Below, one piece after another: positions 46,301-63,600 of a stretch of 64,000 nt of DNA (position 1 is its first letter; every line of letters starts with the position of its first letter). The notes beneath the pieces were generated by a model. It was given only the letters and a program-made list of their open reading frames with translations, searched no databases and was not told the origin of the DNA. The stretch is from the NCBI GenBank assembly GCA_946803715.1, contig CAMPET010000018.1, forward strand, positions 78,565 through 142,564, given 5' to 3'. The translations under genes were made by a program, and so were the position numbers. Source of the DNA: Beroe ovata (Eukaryota; Ctenophora; Nuda; Beroida; Beroidae).

Positions 46301-47301
46301 TTCTTCGTTTTGCTGTGAGGGAAAGATTACTTCACTGCAGAAGGCAGAGACGCATTTCTCTAAGCGTCCATAGTCCGTTAATCCATGCATATTGCATAAC
46401 GCGTAGGGAACGCGTCAGAATTATCGTCTTATTCAATGGCCCCGTATCCTAATAATACGTTGAGAATTTAATCTGTACCATTTTACGATTTATTACTCAA
46501 AAGAGTATGAATATCAGCTCTGGCCTCTGAGACCACGTGTCAAAGGTGATATCTTATCTAGCCCTAGTCTTGCTTGCAAAAAAACCTCTAGGGACGCAGA
46601 ATCACGGGTCAGCGTAGTTTTTTGTCAGAATTATTGACGTCGCGTGTGTGACGCAGTTAATTAGATTATATTTGACTGATAAACTGATAAGGAGTGGCTA
46701 ATAGCACAAGACGTCTTGAGTAAAGCATCCACCTTCACACGATGTGTAACCCTAGTACATGTTATATTTAGGAGACATTTTAAACCGGTACCTCAAGTTA
46801 CACACGTTTTCCTATGATGAATATCGCTTTTATGCTTCTCATGTGACTAGTTTTCGGGTTGAAAGCATCTCCTTCCCCACAATTTACTGTCTCGATTATG
46901 ATGCCTCAGCACAAGAGTCGAATAACAATTAACTTTCATAAGTACTTTTCTCAGAATCACTGGAAATTTAGCATAGGTTGTATAGCAATTGTTTTAGCGG
47001 CGTGTTCGTCCAGCAACAGTGACAGTGTGACACCTGTGTAGTGTATGTGTACTACTGTACTGTGTAAAACACAGTGTCTATGGTTTGTCCTTTCTGTGTT
47101 ACGTTGCTCGTAAACCCTTTCTATCCTCTTTAAATCGTCTTTGTAGCGTCCATGTATCATGATTCAGCTCAAACATCCTGACACCGCTCTATATGATCAT
47201 GACACCACAGTTCACTCTCTATATGATCATGACACTACATTTCTTCTACAACACTCAGGCCATCTTGCAATGACATCATTCGACACTGATTCACTGTTAC
47301 C
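43358..47301. other. Gene-poor stretch with repeat fragments
   Basis: Nearly 4 kb without a supportable gene. A degraded TGTCTGGCGATGCTAG-family copy lies at about 43845-44060 and another trace at 44453-44535. A (GTTTGTTTCTGTGA)n array occupies about 45680-45935. A 67-codon minus-strand frame at 45294-45497 has some protein-like composition but no homology I recognise. The rest is AT-rich, unremarkable DNA. Confidence 0.6.
45680..45935. repeat. GTTTGTTTCTGTGA minisatellite
   Basis: Diverged tandem copies of a roughly 14-bp unit (GAGTTTGTTTCTGT). The block 45727-45810 is repeated with changes at 45848-45925. Open frames through it are artefacts of composition. Confidence 0.75.
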
Positions 47302-52283
<4,982 letters not shown>

Positions 52284-53029
52284 ACGATGAATTATTCTCT
52301 AGACAATTCATTCTCGTAATTCTCGTATAGCCCCGACTCTGTGGTTCAAATGTGACCTTCATTTTTGGGAAATTATCATCAGGCCGGTTGTTAATTCGAC
52401 TGTTAGAGAAGGCTCTCAACAAAGAGGACAAATACCAATGGAAAAGTCCATTGGGCATGAATATATTTATGAACTGAATTCAAGTTTTGTTTTTGTAAGC
52501 TTTACTTTATTAGCCCGCAATAATTCGTTATAGGATCTGTAATAGGTACATGCATTCGTCAATGATTGATGTAAATCAGTGCACCATTTATTATCTAATT
52601 TCTGGACCTCATACATTGGCAATTTTTGTTCTTCTTGACAAGAAACATGGAATTGGAAGATGATAATTTTGACCTTATCAAATAATTCTATTTGGTTCGA
52701 GCATCTTTTCCTCGCAGGGTTTCTCACCCCAGGCACGAGAAAGGAATAACTCGCTGAAACATTGACATGACAGAAACTTGACAAATCTGGATTCTGTGTA
52801 CATTGAAGCGCATGTATGTTAACAGGTTTCAATTTCCGTGTTTTGTACACTCACAGCTTTCAACACCGCCACACAACACCTTCATCGACATTCTGCTGTT
52901 TATAAAACACTCACACTCAGTTTCTTGCTCTTGTTAACATCCCGTGAACAAAATCTACTCTCTACTTGATTTCCACTTTATTCGAATGAATTATGTCAAA
53001 TTTTCACCCATAATTTCCCAGAGTGTGTC
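52284..53029. other. Gap between malic enzyme and MYND gene
   Basis: Contains the malic enzyme 3' UTR and the start region of the next gene. A 127-codon minus-strand frame at 52467-52850 lacks an ATG start and any recognisable domain, so I do not call it a gene. Confidence 0.6.
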
Positions 53030-56000
53030 ATGGCCACGAGTGCTTTGCATGTGACTTTCCTCTGGGAAGTTTGTAAACCGGATGAGCGGATGTTGAAGCA
53101 CTACTCTGAGATAGAGGTATAAACTTCTTCTTCTTACTCAACTTCTCATTTTCAGTTTTTGTTAACTTAGATATATCTTAGATGATCAGTTAATCTCGAC
53201 ATCTTGAGATTGACTGATAGTCATACCTGGCTACACACATGTAATACCTGGCTACACACATTTAATACCTGGCTACACATAACTTTGCAGACAGAGTTGT
53301 CACTATCTATTGACGGAGGAGATCTGTTCAGTGCTGATGTTGGTCATGACATCCTCAACACACTCAACATGTACGAAGTCTTGGTGAGTCCAGTTATAAT
53401 ACGGTATAAGTATCTGGTATTAATTGCCTTGGCAAAGTGACAGGTGTAATGAATTCAAGCAATTTGAGAATATCAAGTAACAACTTTACTTTTCCCCCAG
53501 CCTGACAAGGACGGTATCCTCACGAAGAGGCGAATGGAGAATGTGATATGTTTCTGTGTTGCCATGGCAGAGGTGTATATGACAGTACCAGCCGAAAAGC
53601 AACCAACACTCACTGACACGATGTTCAAAACAGGTACACCATTTCCCCATTCGATAACAGGAATAAGTCCGACTATGTTTGAGTTGCAAGTTCGGGTACT
53701 ATGAATTTAAACCAAATCACCACAACAAAACAGGTTCAAAACAGGTACAACAACACCATTTCCCCCATTCGGTAACAGTCCGACTATGTTTGAGTTGCGA
53801 GTTCGGGTACTGTGAATTTATGAAACCTCATTTAACCACAACATATCATTTTCCCAGTGACATCACTATTCCATTTGCAGGTGTAACAACAGCTATTCTA
53901 TCCATCATGAAGGCTGAGTACCCGACTCTCAAAGCTGAGGACACATATCTCTTCTCCTCTGTACAGATGTCAGTTTCCACGTTGCTGGTTGCTCTGGCAA
54001 CCAAACGTGCCGAGAATGACATCACTAGGACCGACTATTCTCACCAAAGACTGTGTAGACAGATGATACCGGTCTTCCAGAATATGATCTACAGCAGTCC
54101 TTGTCTTGCTTCTGTTCTGGTAGGTGTCAATTTGCCAATCATTGGCACATTGACACATTGGCAGCCAATGTGTACCTCATCAGTTATCACCGCACGTCAT
54201 AATGCGCCATTATAATCGCTCCGATGTACTGATTAATTGTCATACATTATCAATATCTGCCTAATACGAGCACTTTCCTGCTCGCATATAAAAGTGAACA
54301 GATAAATTCTGGTAACCGTCGTATATTAAACAATCTGATCATGCCATTCCATCTCCAGGTGCTGCTGAAGTATTTACTGACTATAGGCTCAACTCATAAA
54401 CCATTCTTCATGGAAATTCTCGAGGAATTCCATGGTGTTGTTGAGGAATTCCTTAAACCTGGTATGTATGGATTGATTTGTTCATATTTTGCTCCTCAAA
54501 TTCTTAGTGCTTACTGACAAATTCAAAAAATATTCTCCCCTAGATATTATATTGAAATCAAACTTGCATCTTATTTTTGAGATATTCCCAAGTTTATTTG
54601 ACAACATTCAGCTACTTTTGTCTACATTCAGGAGTGTTGGTAGGGCACTGGAACAAGAGAATCCCTGAGCGACAACTGGAGCTGCTGAATGCGCTGACAC
54701 CGTACATGCCCGGTGAAGTGAACTGCTTTGTTAACATCATCTCATGGTTCATTTACGAGGTGGGGTTGTGCTTTTTAATATCAATCAACACTAGTGTCAA
54801 CACTCACCATAAAAATGTTGACAATACGTCCATCTTATCGCTGATACGATGGACATATTGTCAATATGATATGTCGAGTTGACATGTTGACACTGTCAGC
54901 AATCCACTTCATATTTGGCATCATTGGTCGTAAACGACTGACGAATTTTGCACCGCATGATGATGCTTATAGGTAATTCTTCGACAGATTCCTGCACGGG
55001 GCATGATTGAAGCTGATCTTGACGCAGTCATGGAAAAGGAAGTGCTACTAGAGCTTTACTGGTTGATTCTGAACGAACCAGTTCCCAGTACTTACTTCAG
55101 ATTTGCTAAAAGCAAGGTAAATCAGTTTTGAAATGAATAATTGTGAGAATAGGATTAAATGCTGATCTAGCAACGTGTTAAAATAGTTCTGTCACGCGTT
55201 CAACACAAATAAAATAACTTTGCAGGTTATGCTCTTTTACAGTGCTCTATGTGAAAAGGGTCCGCAGTACAGCAACAAGTTGATAGAAAAGTTCGGGGCA
55301 TGCCTCTTCCTGGATAAAGTGATAGACGAGTTGGGTGTGGACAGAGCATCCTACTTCCCCCTCTCTTGCCTGGTATGACTCAGATCAGAGAGGTCTTTGA
55401 CAGTTTGACTTTGACAGTTTGACTCATCTGCATATCGCGACTTAGTCATCATTCATCATTCATCAAGTTCATAGCTGATTCTATTTGTATGTGAACATGA
55501 AGTACTACTCCTGGAGTAGGTAACTGATCAATTTCCATATAAATTCCGAATGAATGAAATGACTTGTCTCTCATCAGGCGCGGAACATGGTCATCTGCAT
55601 GAACCCACTGCACAGAGACAACATTTTCCCCATGGACAAGGCCATGGAGCTGATATATGAGGACTATGGGAAGGGAGACGGTCTCATACAGACAGAGGTT
55701 CTCCAGTACATGCCAGGTATAGTGGTAGTCTCTGAACTGGTAGTCTCTGAACTGGTGAAACTCGTGTCCGGTTCTAACATTCATTGATATTCATTATTCA
55801 TATTCATATTCATGATATTCATACACTAATGAATCCCAGAAAACTGCCAGGTTCTAACATTCATTGATATTCGTATACTTATGATTATGAATATGAATCC
55901 CAAAAAACTGACAGGTTTCAACATTCATTGATTTTCAAATACTGATGATTGTTGAATTCCAGAAAACTTGAAGTATGCAAATGATAATATTTCTTGGCAC

Positions 56001-56996
56001 TTTCACAGGTGTGAAGAAATCACTGCAAGTTACGGTTGGAAAGTTGCTCTCTGATTTTGCGTCCCAGCTCAGGAATGCGTTCACTTCAGAGTTCACCATT
56101 CAGGTCAGTTCAGGTGACCTCTGACTGTCAATGACAGAGATTAGCCCAGAGATTCATTGAGTGTGAACTGTCTGTCGTTGTTCTCGAGATAGACTTTCAA
56201 TTTCATGATCAGTATTACATTTGCCCAACCTATTAATAGCGAACCGAGAAGAAGAGTTCAAAGAAGAGTCGCAAAGGAGGAGTTAGGTTTTGTGAGGATG
56301 AAGCAGATGAAAAAGAAGACAGTAACAAAGACGCTGTGATTACTGAAATACGGGAACAGAATAACAACACAGGAGGAATACTTGCAAGCTCACTGACCAC
56401 AGAGAAATCAGACCTTAAGGTTGGTTGTCAGATTTTATCTGACCTCTGCGCGCGCGAGGAACAGGTCAGATGAAATTTGACAAAAGGTTGGCTGATCTGA
56501 TATGAATTGGGTAATCTCGGTTTCACACGACAAAAGCTCTACCCCAGATTTCATTATCTTAACATTCTGCATCACTAGGGTTATCTGGAGAACCAGTATG
56601 GTACAGATTGGGATGTTTACCTCCAGATTTACGCTAACAACGGAATGTACCTCTCCAGCAACCGCAAGGTAGAGGATTCTCTAACGACTGTGAAATGAAC
56701 TATTCGTTTTGATCATCCACCAGATTGATAAAGCTAATAATTAATCAGATTAATTATAGCTGATTAATGTTTAGCTATAAATTTTATGTATCTACTGTGC
56801 GCTTATCCGCTGTTACTTCCACCAGGTGTTCTACGAATGTTTGAGTAGCGTGAAGCGAGGTCTCATGTTTGCTGTGTGCAGTGTTTGTAATGCTAATCTC
56901 AACAGAGTGCAATGTAACGAGTGTACTTTCAAATACTGTTCTACTGGGTGTCTAACAAAGGACTCCGTTGATCATGCAAGGGTGTGTGGCAATTGA
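53030..56996 (+). CDS. MYND zinc-finger protein of unknown family
   Basis: Thirteen exons close in frame to 582 aa: 53030-53116, 53291-53383, 53501-53633, 53881-54119, 54359-54461, 54632-54759, 54973-55116, 55226-55372, 55578-55716, 56009-56103, 56240-56419, 56579-56668 and 56826-56996. The first ~430 residues look alpha-helical, without a domain I recognise. Then comes a charged linker rich in Lys/Ser and Glu/Asp (K-K-S-S-K-K-S-R-K). The C-terminus has a MYND-type cluster, C-S-V-C, C-N-E-C, Y-C-S-T-G-C and H-A-R-V-C, the usual C-x2-C/C-x2-C/C-x3-C/H-x3-C pattern. MYND fingers usually bind Pro-rich peptides. A terminal MYND behind a long helical region recalls co-chaperone and cilia-assembly proteins, but I cannot assign a name. 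Confidence 0.85.
56425..56483. mobile_element. Short GC-cored foldback hairpin in MYND-gene intron
   Basis: TTGTCAGATTTTATCTGACC and a degenerate complement surround a CGCGCGCG core. It starts six bases into the intron after exon 56240-56419. A truncated relative of 41623-41705. Confidence 0.75.
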
Positions 56997-57499
56997 TTTT
57001 GGCAGACAACTCTTTTTAAAATGATAGCAGATTTCATGGGTCTTCTCGTTGTATTTGTGACCATTTGGGATGCTTTTCATTAATTATGACAAGTGAAGGG
57101 CGTTTCTCCGCACAAATTGTAAAGTTTATGGTTATAATCGAGACCAAATCGAATGTTAATCTCTAATAACAGTGCATCACTTTATAAAAAAACGTTATCC
57201 GTTAACATAATGACGTTGGTACATCTTCCAAAAACTTTCTACGAATTTTAATTAAATGATACTTCAAAGTTCGTGCTATTTCCTTTCTCTTTCGAAAACT
57301 TTTTGTGTAAGTTTGGTCAAGGTTAAGTTAAAATATGGGTTAAAATGAAAGTAAGATAGAGAACTTTATGCATTCAGGTCATAGACTCTCATAAACAAAT
57401 ATATACATCTTTGATCTTGTGGAAAATATTCCATTTCATAAAACATGAGAATTGTATAAATACAAGTTTTAATCAATTGCCCGGTTATCGATATGATGT

Positions 57500-58642
57500 T
57501 CAAGCTGTAGCTAGCTCAACATCATCCGTATTGAGAAACTCGCGCATCTCTACGATCTTTTCCTCGATCTCCTTCAGTGAATCCTGAAAGAAAAGCGATG
57601 TCATTGGCGTTCTGATAAATAACCAGCCGCTTTCAAATCAAATCTAAATTTATACGATGTTGGTAGTGTTACCTGGAAGTACGAAGGAAGCCAGTTTGTG
57701 CTCTGGCAACGAACCAGAATGTTGCTGGCTACCAAAACATGGTTAGCCAGTGCCAGTGACAGGGCAGAGAGCCGTGCATCGCAGAGCTCTAAGTCAGAGG
57801 GTGGCGAAATTGACGCGAGATACTGATTCATAGTCACATTGACCTGAAACGAGGAAATTGCTTGATTAGTTAAAACTTAATTATTGCTTTTAAACACTTG
57901 AGATGTAACTGCACTGTTTTATTTACATGCGCGCGCTAAATTAAGTAATTGCTGCGCGTTTTCACAATGCGCGCTGCGAGTGAAAGCCCAGCGCATTCCA
58001 TACAAGAAAGAAAAAATTGTGACCAACAGTAAATTGTGTCAAAGATGATATAAGAGGGACGGACTACCGCTATGGGGACGGTCTAAGATCAGATTTCATT
58101 TACTACCTGTCGAGCACTCACTACAACACCATCGAAATCTTCTCTGGTGAGCGTACCCTGTAGTGAGGGGTAAAGAGCTGAAACATCCTTCTCATAGTTC
58201 TCAATACAACACGTTATCTCGTCTAGCAAGTCCTTGATGTTCTGCGAAATTGGAGGAGTATTTCACTTGGAAATCCGTCATAAAATCATAACCAACCCAA
58301 AAAACGCGTGATATCACTACCTCGAGAATAACGGTACTCTTGTTGACGACGGGTAGAGGGTCTATCTGATAATGATAGGCGAATTCTTCCAACACATCGG
58401 CTAGGTGCTCGCTCTTCATGGACTGTAACTCTACAGTGCTCTCGCAGTTACTGATGATACTCCAACCTTTCATAGCACTGACCTTGCTACAACAAGTGGT
58501 TATCAATAGTCACAGTTATGTCTGATGTCAGATGTCAAATATTACATATGCGTTACAGAAATGATGAGAAATTGTCATCAGTACCTTATAGTAGGGCAGT
58601 GAAACTCATCGGCTGTAAACCTTGTGCAGTGATGTATGTACA
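57500..58642 (-). CDS. Unidentified helical protein, 5' end unresolved
   Basis: Five exons on the minus strand join in phase: 58585-58642, 58321-58486, 58107-58241, 57673-57843 and 57500-57583, ending in a TGA. They encode about 204 residues that are mostly helical, with heptad-like stretches near the start of exon 3 and in the last exon (K-E-I-E-E-K-I-V-E-M). The first listed exon contains H-H-C-T-R-F-T-A-D-E-F-H-C, a Cys/His-rich patch. I do not recognise the family. No initiator ATG is visible in the first exon, so at least one short upstream exon is missing; only about 190 bp separate it from IFT25 on the same strand. Confidence 0.65.
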
Positions 58643-58830
58643 CTATAAAACATATGTAAATCAGGAACTTAACGTTCGTTATTATAAACAGTTATAAACA
58701 TATCGCATGTTCTGAGCTATACAAAATTTACAGTATAAATGAAGGTTAGGACTAGCAACAAAATACCATCCTAATTTGTATAAATCTGAAATAAATGACC
58801 CGTATGAATAAATCAAAACCACCCTCCCCA

Positions 58831-59427
58831 TTAAAGAGTAGAAGAGACACTTTTACTCTTTATATCCAAATCGTAAACAGCTATAAAGTTATTAAACCCG
58901 GAACCTATAACTATTTTCAGGTATGTAGCCGTGACAGCGTGCAAGTCTAGCGAGTTCCTCTGGAATTGGGTGTGGTCATCGCCCAACTGGTAACTTTTCA
59001 TCGGCTCCCACGAACATGGCTTGTCCTTGACTGTTCGGTAGAAGGATATGGTCTTAACGTAAGAAGTGGTCAGCGTGAGACTGATCAAATTCAGGACATG
59101 GCCGTCGAAGTGGAGAATTATTTCTTGGGGGAAGGAACCTGGGTAGAGAAGGGGTTTCAGAGTGATAGCAAATGATGTCATGGAGATGTAGAGATGAGGG
59201 TGGCGAGAAGGGATGTCAAAGAATCAAGAATGAGGTCAAGGAGTGTCGGTAAAATGAATGTTACTTGGTAAGAGTGTAACTTTGGATGATGAGTGATTCA
59301 AACCACAGTTAATACCTGTGCTACAGAATAACGTTGATTTAGACGCAGTGAGTAGATCGAAGGCGGGAAAGTTGGAAGTCAGTGAGGTAGTGTAAGCTAT
59401 ACGGGCTGTGTCACGCAGACATACCAT
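58831..59427 (-). CDS. IFT25: Intraflagellar transport protein 25 (HSPB11)
   Basis: IFT-B subunit that pairs with IFT27 and is needed for export of signalling and BBSome cargo from cilia. Two exons, 59316-59427 and 58831-59138, join in frame to 139 aa (human is 144). The jelly-roll fold signature is visible: L-F-C-S-T-G then F-P-Q-E-I-I-L-H-F across the splice, the Q-F-Q-R-N strand, and A-T-Y-L-K-I-V-I-G-S-G-F near the C-terminus, where the human protein has A-T-Y-L-R-F-I-I. The start ATG gives an N-terminus the same length as in vertebrates. Confidence 0.88.
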
Positions 59428-59853
59428 TACCCTACAACACCAGAACTTATGTTAGATTATAGATGTGGGTGTTATTTCATTGGTTATCGCATCATCAGAG
59501 TTCAGCAGGTGTCGAGAAACGTTGTAAACGAAGGAAATACCGAGCTTGAAAGGTTTAAAAACAGATTCGCAATAATTAAAGCTTCTTAATCGGCTTTTCA
59601 TCCATAAATTGATTCAATATCAATCATCAAATGAAATCAGAGTGACGATTAAAGATGAAAATATGATATAGTTTAAACCAAATATCTAATCCATCAACTA
59701 GGTATATATAATGAAAAATATAAATTTTTTCTTTTAAGATATCAATCAAATCAACCATAACAAAAGAAATTTGTGCTTATTACAATCAAAACTACTTGTA
59801 GAAATATGAACATATTCAATCACACCTTATCGTGAAAATGGTTTCAAAACCCG

Positions 59854-60468
59854 CTACGCTATTTCAAGAAATATTTCCGGATCACCCATGCCTAGGAGCA
59901 CTGCTGAGTTTTGAGCCTCAAAGGTAACCGAACCGTTTGGATTGAAGGAGACTTGGAATACTCCCGGATCACCAGGTCCCTGGGATGAAGACACCAAATC
60001 ATTACACGACAATGAAACCCTAACATGAGCAACAACCATTCATCAGAGTGAAAGCTTGAAAGCCTGGCATTTTCGGAATACCAAGTTTCAGGGGTACAGC
60101 AATGAGGGCAATCAACCTTTATTCGTTTGGGGAGACTTACCACAGCCACATCATTGCCGTTAACGGTGAGGAAAACACCGTTTTTAGCGTTCTCAAAAGT
60201 AAACGACATGCTTCCAGCAGAGGATAACTTGAAGTCACAATCCTTGTTTACCGCAGCTGATGGGGAGTTTTATCACGTGATGATATGTACCTACTTTTCG
60301 CTGCTAGGAAGTAGGTTTGATATCGTGATTGTAATACAACAAGGGCCTGCTGCATTGACCGCTGTTACGTAGAAACTGAGTAATAATCATGAATATGAAC
60401 CTGTCGTTGTAAGAAGACCGTTATTGACACATAAGTATCCTTGTTTGTTCTTCATTACAACATTCGAC
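59854..60468 (-). CDS. Fascin-like beta-trefoil protein, partial model
   Basis: Three in-phase exons, 60401-60468, 60141-60256 and 59854-59979, ending in TAG. The sequence alternates short strands in a beta-trefoil rhythm: M-K-N-K-Q-G-Y-L-C-V-N-N-G, then C-D-F-K-L-S-S-A-G-S, F-E-N-A-K-N-G-V-F-L-T-V and F-E-A-Q-N-S-A-V-L-L-G. This is reminiscent of fascin or related actin- or sugar-binding trefoils. The 5' end is not resolved: the first listed exon starts mid-codon. Only one trefoil's worth of sequence is seen, so it is either a small lectin-like protein or the end of a longer one. Confidence 0.5.
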
Positions 60469-60600
60469 CTGATGATGAGTTTACAAGAATTCGGAATTTC
60501 TGATAACACACCGATGCGACAAATTGAGACAGCCGTTGAATATCTTTAAATTATGACTTAAACTGATAAGACTTTTCTATCAAAACATTTTGATTAACAG

Positions 60601-63600
60601 TCAAAAATATGTAGATTCTGAACGTTTCATTCGTCTCCTGTACTTAGAAACCCACCCGTCATAGAGAAGGGCCCCAGGTGGAATGTAACTGGTAGTCGCT
60701 CCACTCCCATCAACCCCTGTAACGTGTAGATTGCGTTGCTGGGAAACGATATATAGACACGTGATATTACGGTTCGTGGGGAAATTGTGTGATATAGTGT
60801 GTGATATAGTGCGTGATATAGTGCGTGACATTGAGTGTGTGACGTCATCCTGTAGTACTCATTACCTTATCATATAGTATTCATCATAGTTATTTCGGAC
60901 TGGTTTTCGGAATTCGGTGGGAAATTCCCACTTTTGACATTGTTTGACACATTTCCGTTCCAAGTACCACGTTCCAACTAAGCTTCGAAATCAAAACGGT
61001 TCAAAAATATTTTAAAGAAACTTCTGATAATTCCAGAGAATCATCACAATCTACTACGGTTACCTATTTCCGCTACCCCACCAACTATTCTAACGTAAGA
61101 TCATTGGTTGCTGATTTCTGCCCCTCTCAAATTCCTATTCGCAGAAAGTCAAGCTCGACAATTATCGATCTATTAACGAGAAATCATGCACTCTTATAGC
61201 GAATTCCCTATGACCATGAGTGTGTGGATTTAAATAGAGAATTTGCAGTGTGGTAATCGGTTTAATGCTAGGGCAGGCGTAGTGGGCCAATGATGAAGAG
61301 GGTAGCGTCAACAATAGAGAAATCCCGGGAAAAATAGGAATGGAGGAAAGTGGGACGAGAGCAATGGGCATTATTCCTAGAGTTTTGCCATGTGAGTAAA
61401 CCTTCTTGCTGCGGACGAGTCGACACAATGGGGACAGCTGCCCCACTGTAATTACAGGCAGTAATCGATGCAAAGGGAATAAAATAACTTCAATTTGGAG
61501 CAAATAACAAAGGGAGCGTGACGTCATGTGCTCAGCATAATGCTCTATAACCCGCCCCGTCACAATGTTTACTCGAGTCTACCTGAGGTTGAACTATAGC
61601 ATTCCCTCCATTTGTTTGCCGATATGTAACGTAAGAAGGATGTTGTTAGAACTCCTCGTGTGCTTGCTGTTCACCAAGACTGCCATAGGCCAATCTTCGG
61701 GTAAGAAACTCCGCCGGGAAAATCAACTTATTGAATTTACTGTACTATCATAGATAATATGAAATCATGAACCTCATTTTCAGACCTGGTAAAGTTTGGG
61801 GACCTGACAGCAAGCATGGTTAGCTTATGGGATGATGCAAACACATACCCAGCCTCCAACTTGGTAGATGGTGATCATGGAACATTTGCTCACACAGAAG
61901 CTGCACCAAATGGAGGATGGCTAAGAGCCCGTATGTCAAGTGTCGGGGACATACGACAGATTAAAGTGTTTAACCGTGATCAGTGCTGCAGAGACAGGAT
62001 AGTCGGGATGTCCGTTCTGATAAAACATGATGACATAGTGGTGACCAACTGCGGAGAGATAGACTATGCGGAGCTAGTGTACGTGTTTGATTGCACTGGA
62101 GTGGGAAATGTGGTTGAAATAAGCAAACAAGGCTATACAATGTTGCAGAATATTGCGGAAGTCGAGATTTACGGGCCAGGTGGGTGATCCTCGGGCGAAC
62201 AGCTGCAGTCTGAAACTGGGACCCATAACACTTTTCATAGATAAATTCATGTAGAATGCCGGGGTCAATAAGTAAATAACAAAACATGTGAACTACATCG
62301 ATAAATACCTGTGTTTGATGTTTAATTTATGAGCCTTGCACTTATATGGCTCAATTATAATACAGATAACAGTTGAATTGATGATTCTACCATATCCAAT
62401 TATAGGTTCCTGCAGTGCCAATATTCCCAACTCAAACTTGGTGTATGGAAATGTGGACCTCTCGGACTCAGCTGAGGTAGTGTGCGACGAGGGATATTCA
62501 CTTACGGGAGGCGACAGTTCAATAACGTGTTCTCAGTATGCAGTGTGGGTGGGAGCACTCCCGACTTGTGAGACGATAAAGATAGGTGAGATTCACTATA
62601 GTCAACTTTGAGTTCTATATGAATTGTAAAGTAAAGGATATCGTCACCTATGACCTATATAAGTTCTCACTTTCACCCAATTATCATCCACACCAATCGA
62701 ACATCTCCATCGAAATGAGGTAAATGGTTTCGGGCATGAGCCATTTATTTCAAATTTCGACAATATCGCGTAAATGATAATCCTACACTGCAATTAAATC
62801 GAGAAGCTACTTCTTCAACATAAGAATTCAGACTAACCCCCATCAATCCCAGTTTTCTATCAAAATCATAATTCAACTTCTGAACATGTGGGAACAGCTG
62901 TATAGCGTTCCAAATTCAACGAATCGTCAGTTTTCAACCGATAAACTCTCTGTTTGTGCTTTTTACTTCATCCTTTTCTATGAATTTAAATTCAATTTCA
63001 ATGGTTTTAAAGTCGTAACTCAGTCATATAAACATTCTGTTAAGAACGAACAGAGGAATATCAAAAAACTTTTTTGTATTTTGTAACTTATCATATTTCG
63101 TTGTTGGTAAGATTTCTTCTTCTATTCGGGGAAATTTTGATCAAAAGGATCGAGCTTCAAATTCTATTCTTTGAATGGTTTGGAGAATAGAGATTAGAGA
63201 GTTACTATTACTTGTACATAAAGCGTGTATTTAAATTATGCATTTCAAAATGAGAGTGATTCTGTGTGTAGCAAAGTTCAATCATTACAATTGCTATCAC
63301 ACCTGGTGCAGATGGGGGCGAGTAGGGAGGAGCGCTAGCTCCATTTGGAGGAGGAGGGGCAGCCGATGTTGGGGGAGGAGGGGCAGCCGATGTTTGGGGA
63401 GGAGGGGCATTGTACTGCGGGGGTACAGGAATCGGGATAGCTCCATGTTGGGCAGCATGGAGTGGACCTTGAGCCTGAAATGAGACGTTCTAGCTTCTAT
63501 TGTAGGTAGCTGATTGATTTGAAATTGAACCATAACTTATTCTTCTGGTACCTTACCATTAATGAAAAATAAGAAGAATCTTCAGAACTATTGCATCAGT

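Noticed and set aside
52467-52850. 127-codon minus-strand frame
   Set aside because: No ATG start, no domain, and it overlaps the probable malic enzyme 3' flank.
63238-63483. Arg/Gly/Ser-rich plus-strand frame
   Set aside because: It is the antisense of the proline-rich exon at 63303-63474, which has good splice sites.
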